Source: Acidimicrobiaceae bacterium
GTDB lineage: Bacteria; Actinomycetota; Acidimicrobiia; Acidimicrobiales; Palsa-688
DNA: 7,393 nt
Direction: 5' to 3'
Assembly (NCBI GenBank): GCA_030838025.1
Contig: JAUTXM010000167.1
Location: 1-7,393, forward strand
Below, piece after piece: positions 5,518 to 7,393 of the stretch. The notes under the pieces are model-generated. The model was not told where the DNA came from. It searched no databases and saw only the letters and a program-made list of their open reading frames with translations. The first letter of the stretch is position 1; each line of letters starts with the position of its first letter. A program made the translations under genes and the position numbers.

Positions 5518-5994
5518 ATGCGGCCGCGTGGGTGGTTGGTAGGAGCGGGCGCCTGGAGCACGGCGCTGCTGGTTGCCGCCCTCGTGGTCCCGATGTACGG
5601 CTCGACAACCGCGAGGTCGATCGCCCCCGCCGACCCGTCGGCGGTGGCGTCGGAGACCGTCGCCGTGAACACGACTCACGCAACGTTGGTGCAGGTCAAC
5701 GGCGTCCACGTCCTGGTCCCGATGGCCCTTCCGCTCCTGGCGGTGGTCACGGTGGCGGGGCTGCGGCCGGCGCACCGTCGCCTCGCCTGGGCGGTCACGG
5801 CATTGCTCCTGGCGTTCTGTCTGGCGGCGATGCTCAGCGTCGGGATCTTCGTACTGCCAGCGGCCATCCTCCTCGTCGTGGCCTGTTCCCGCCCGCCCGT
5901 GGTGGCCGGCGACGAGTCGGTTAGCCGAGGGCGGGGGAACCCTCGAAGGGGCCGGGATCCTTGGCCGTCGGGAAGTTCGGGCCCTGCCAGCTGA
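5518..5994 (+). CDS. Small four-helix membrane protein, TetR-controlled
   Basis: This 158-residue protein of unknown function is predicted to lie in the cytoplasmic membrane. Hydrophobic segments are at about 6-27 (LVGAGAWSTALLVAALVV), 63-82 (VHVLVPMALPLLAVVTVA), 89-106 (LAWAVTALLLAFCLAAML) and 107-123 (SVGIFVLPAAILLVVA). Helices 1 and 2 are joined by a polar loop of about 35 residues containing NTTHATLVQVNG, and helices 3 and 4 by a very tight turn. The hydrophilic tail after residue 124 is rich in Arg, Gly, Pro and Ser and is low-complexity. ATG 5518 is chosen over the upstream TTG at 5482, because the TTG lies inside the TetR gene and is itself the -35 element. The last 74 bp overlap the end of the convergent thioredoxin-like gene, so the tail may be dispensable. 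The position beside TetR suggests a ligand-induced membrane function, but no transporter motif is visible. Confidence 0.75.
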   Translation: MRPRGWLVGAGAWSTALLVAALVVPMYGSTTARSIAPADPSAVASETVAVNTTHATLVQVNGVHVLVPMALPLLAVVTVAGLRPAHRRLAWAVTALLLAFCLAAMLSVGIFVLPAAILLVVACSRPPVVAGDESVSRGRGNPRRGRDPWPSGSSGPAS

Positions 5995-6409
5995 GGACCT
6001 TGGCCAGGTGATCGGTCAGCGCCTTCCACTCGGCGGGATGCCAGCCTTCGGCCGCGGCCACCACCTTGCCCTCCATGCCGAGGTGCACCAGGGCGGGCAG
6101 TCGTTCGAGACCCAATTCCTTGACCGCAACTCGTTCCGGGTCGGCGAAGGTCATCAGGTCGTTGGCCCACGGGCCGAGAAACTGCCGGCATTCGTCGGCC
6201 GTGGCCGTCACCAGCCAGGCGATGCGGACATCGGCCTGCTCGAACGTCTGAAGGATCCGGCCCGCCGTGGGCAGGATCCAAGCGCTTTGGTGGGTGAACG
6301 GATCAATGACCACAAACAGCAGGTGGAACGTGGTGAGCATCTGCTCAACCGTTCGCGCCGTGCCCGAAATCGGTGTCAGGAGGAGGTCGGGTGAGGGGTC
6401 GCGGGGCAC
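5921..6409 (-). CDS. Thioredoxin-fold protein lacking the redox cysteine pair
   Basis: This 162-residue soluble protein has no signal peptide. Its pattern looks like a thioredoxin/peroxiredoxin fold: strand HLLFVVIDP (29-37), a loop and helix beginning at THQSAWILPTAGRIL (39-53), strand VRIAWLVTAT (61-70), DECRQFLGPW (72-81), FADPERVAVKELGLERLPAL (88-107) with P105 where the fold's cis-proline is expected, strand LVHLGMEGKVVAAAEG (107-122), and a final helix WHPAEWKALTDHLAKVL (123-139). The active-site position, normally CxxC in thioredoxins or TxxC in peroxiredoxins, reads T39-H-Q-S42. The only cysteine is C74, elsewhere in the fold. It may be a scaffold or binding protein, or a new catalytic variant. 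The start is GTG 6409, supported by TACGTT 9 nt upstream; ATG at 6340 is an alternative that would still keep strand 1. The fold call is by eye and moderate in confidence; that the gene is real is more certain. Confidence 0.68.
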   Translation of the reverse strand: MPRDPSPDLLLTPISGTARTVEQMLTTFHLLFVVIDPFTHQSAWILPTAGRILQTFEQADVRIAWLVTATADECRQFLGPWANDLMTFADPERVAVKELGLERLPALVHLGMEGKVVAAAEGWHPAEWKALTDHLAKVLSWQGPNFPTAKDPGPFEGSPALG

Positions 6410-6418
6410 GGCGCCAGC

Positions 6419-6424
6419 AACGTA
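6419..6424 (-). promoter_or_regulatory. Candidate -10 box TACGTT for the thioredoxin-like gene
   Basis: On the minus strand TACGTT lies 9 nt before GTG 6409, the same leaderless geometry as at other genes here. It favours the GTG over the internal ATG at 6340, which has no such box. Confidence 0.45.
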
Positions 6425-6471
6425 CCGCAGCGCACTGTCGGCTCACGAAATGAGAGTTCGGGCTACGACGC

Positions 6472-6485
6472 CCCGTCGCGACGGG
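6472..6485. promoter_or_regulatory. Perfect 14-bp palindrome in the divergent gap, candidate operator
   Basis: CCCGTCGCGACGGG is identical to its reverse complement. It lies in the 116-bp gap between the divergent thioredoxin-like and DUF2269-like genes, ending 26 bp before the rightward -10 box and so just upstream of where a -35 would be. No regulator gene adjoins this gap, so the protein that would bind is unknown. In G+C-rich DNA such palindromes also arise by chance. Confidence 0.35.
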
Positions 6486-6511
6486 ACTAGCCCAACGCCC
6501 AAGCGGGGCGG

Positions 6512-6517
6512 TACGGT
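6512..6517 (+). promoter_or_regulatory. Candidate -10 box TACGGT for the DUF2269-like gene
   Basis: TACGGT ends 8 nt before ATG 6526, in leaderless position. It would also drive the downstream gene starting at 7058. No -35 hexamer is recognisable. Confidence 0.5.
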
Positions 6518-6525
6518 CGGACCCC

Positions 6526-7041
6526 ATGGGCTTGGGACTCGATGGCGGCCTCTATCGGCTTCTGCTGTTGTTGCACATTTTCTGCGCCATCGGCGGTTTC
6601 GGCGCCGTGGTGTTCAACGGGCTGTACCGCACACGCGCCCGCCAGCGCGGTGGGGACGCCGAGCTGGTCCTGCTGGAGGAGAACGGCTACGTCACCCACG
6701 TCGCCGAGTTCCTCATCTACGGCGTGTTCGTGTTCGGGCTCCTGGTCGCCTTCTCCAGCAAGAGCTACTGGGAGTTGAGCCAGTCGTGGCTGTCGCTCGC
6801 CATGCTGCTGTACATCATCGAAATGGGCGTGCTGCACGGCTTCATCCACCGCGCCGAACGGCAGTACAAGGACCTGCTGGTGCAGGTCAATGGGGGTGCC
6901 GGAGGTGGCCGCACCGCCGAGGTTTCCCAGCTCGAGCAGCTGGAGCAACGCATCCGACTGGGTTGGGCCGGCTTCGATGTCATCTTCCTGCTGATCCTGT
7001 ACCTGATGGTGTTCACCCCCGGGCACGTTCGGGCGGGCTGA
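6526..7041 (+). CDS. DUF2269-like four-helix integral membrane protein
   Basis: This 171-residue protein of unknown function has four predicted membrane helices: about 10-34 (LYRLLLLLHIFCAIGGFGAV and onward), 58-77 (HVAEFLIYGVFVFGLLVAFS), 85-106 (SQSWLSLAMLLYIIEMGVLH) and 146-164 (LGWAGFDVIFLLILYLMVF). The opening LLLLHI with a membrane-embedded His, the size and the helix layout resemble the DUF2269 family of predicted membrane proteins. Further histidines lie at the helix ends (H58, H104, H108). They could bind a metal or haem, but that is speculation. The cytoplasmic or external segment 110-145 contains a short Gln/Glu-rich, possibly coiled-coil stretch, VSQLEQLEQRI. ATG 6526 is preceded by TACGGT at leaderless spacing. 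The next gene follows 16 bp after the stop on the same strand, so the two probably form an operon. Confidence 0.8.
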   Translation: MGLGLDGGLYRLLLLLHIFCAIGGFGAVVFNGLYRTRARQRGGDAELVLLEENGYVTHVAEFLIYGVFVFGLLVAFSSKSYWELSQSWLSLAMLLYIIEMGVLHGFIHRAERQYKDLLVQVNGGAGGGRTAEVSQLEQLEQRIRLGWAGFDVIFLLILYLMVFTPGHVRAG

Positions 7042-7057
7042 CCGCCCGGTCCTGCCC

Positions 7058-7393
7058 GTGCACCCCATCGAGCATCTGCGCTACGTCGCCCGAGCGTCAG
7101 GCGCCGATCCGGGCCTGCTGGTCCGGGAGACCGTGGTCGCGCTGGCGGGGGTTGTTCGCGTCGAGCCGGTGGGGTTGGTGCCCGCCTGCCGCCGCCTGGT
7201 CGAGCGTCATCTCACCGTCGGCCCAGTGTGGTGGCTGGCGGCGCGGGTGCTCACGGCGGCCGATCCGGTAGTGGCCGCCCGGCTCGCGGGCGCCGAAGTG
7301 GACGCCGACCCAACGGCGGCAGTGCTGGCCGCGGCGCTGCCCGACGACATCACGATCACCGTCGTGGGCTGGCCCGACCTCACCGGCGCCGGG
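7058..7393 (+). CDS. Start of an unidentified protein, cut by the window end
   Basis: An uninterrupted frame of 112 codons starts at GTG 7058 and runs off the right edge. Visible sequence begins MHPIEHLRYVARASGADPGL, continues with helical stretches such as LVRETVVALAGV (21-32) and LVPACRRLVERH (40-51), then VGPVWWLAARVLTAADP (54-70), and ends in DDITITVVGWPD (96-107). This reads as an alpha-helical N-terminal domain leading into a first beta-strand, as in a Rossmann-like second domain. Third positions are strongly G/C-rich, as in the other genes here, which supports real coding. The start 16 bp after the preceding stop suggests co-transcription with the DUF2269-like gene. There is no good Shine-Dalgarno sequence. 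I do not recognise a named family with confidence; the helical-then-Rossmann order recalls eIF-2B-related proteins, but that is only a weak impression. Confidence 0.7.
   Translation, partial: MHPIEHLRYVARASGADPGLLVRETVVALAGVVRVEPVGLVPACRRLVERHLTVGPVWWLAARVLTAADPVVAARLAGAEVDADPTAAVLAAALPDDITITVVGWPDLTGAG

Noticed and set aside
4913..5683. A 256-residue version of the TetR protein
   Set aside because: The extra 62 residues are antisense to the divergent membrane-protein gene and unlike TetR. The operator and -10 box sit right at ATG 5497.
6267..7271. A 334-codon plus-strand frame overlapping the DUF2269-like gene
   Set aside because: It is Arg/Pro-rich, out of frame with the hydrophobic helices and without domain features: a G+C-rich shadow frame.

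Overview
The window is high-GC bacterial DNA. It looks like a chromosomal housekeeping segment from an actinobacterium, possibly a member of the Acidimicrobiia; that class-level placement is inference from gene style only. The support is the G+C-rich third codon positions, frequent GTG/TTG starts, a SigF/SigB-type sigma factor, and a recurring TANNNT box 7-9 nt before start codons. That last pattern is what leaderless actinobacterial transcripts look like. There are no rRNA or tRNA genes, insertion sequences, CRISPR arrays or phage genes.

Layout from left to right: the C-terminal end of an unidentified protein (+, 3-215), whose tail resembles a sliding-clamp-binding peptide; a group-3 sigma-70 factor (+, 261-962); a 15-bp tandem-repeat array filling the convergent gap (about 986-1197); a YcaQ/AlkX-type winged-helix DNA glycosylase (-, 1198-2394); a small flavodoxin (+, 2466-2888); a pyridoxamine-5'-phosphate-oxidase-fold flavoprotein (-, 2926-3483); class II fumarase FumC (+, 3529-4911); a TetR-family repressor (-, 4913-5497); a four-helix membrane protein (+, 5518-5994); a thioredoxin-fold protein without a redox cysteine pair (-, 5921-6409); a DUF2269-like membrane protein (+, 6526-7041); and the start of a conserved-looking protein of unknown function cut by the window end (+, 7058 onward).

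From the sigma factor to the DUF2269-like gene the strand flips at every gene. Almost every gene is therefore its own transcription unit, and only the last two look like an operon. Four compact divergent promoter regions (2395-2465, 3484-3528, 5498-5517, 6410-6525) serve the pairs. Seven of the nine complete genes have a TANNNT box placed for a leaderless mRNA, and this also settles the starts of the flavoprotein, the TetR gene, the membrane protein and the thioredoxin-like gene.

The clearest local regulatory system is the TetR/membrane-protein pair. One 14-bp palindrome overlaps the repressor's start codon and both overlapping -10 boxes, and the membrane-protein side has a near-consensus TTGACT-N17-TATGAT promoter. 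I did not find a clearly new multi-gene system. The items most worth a second look are this switch, the 15-bp repeat array with its 21-bp inverted repeat, and the cysteine-less thioredoxin-like protein.
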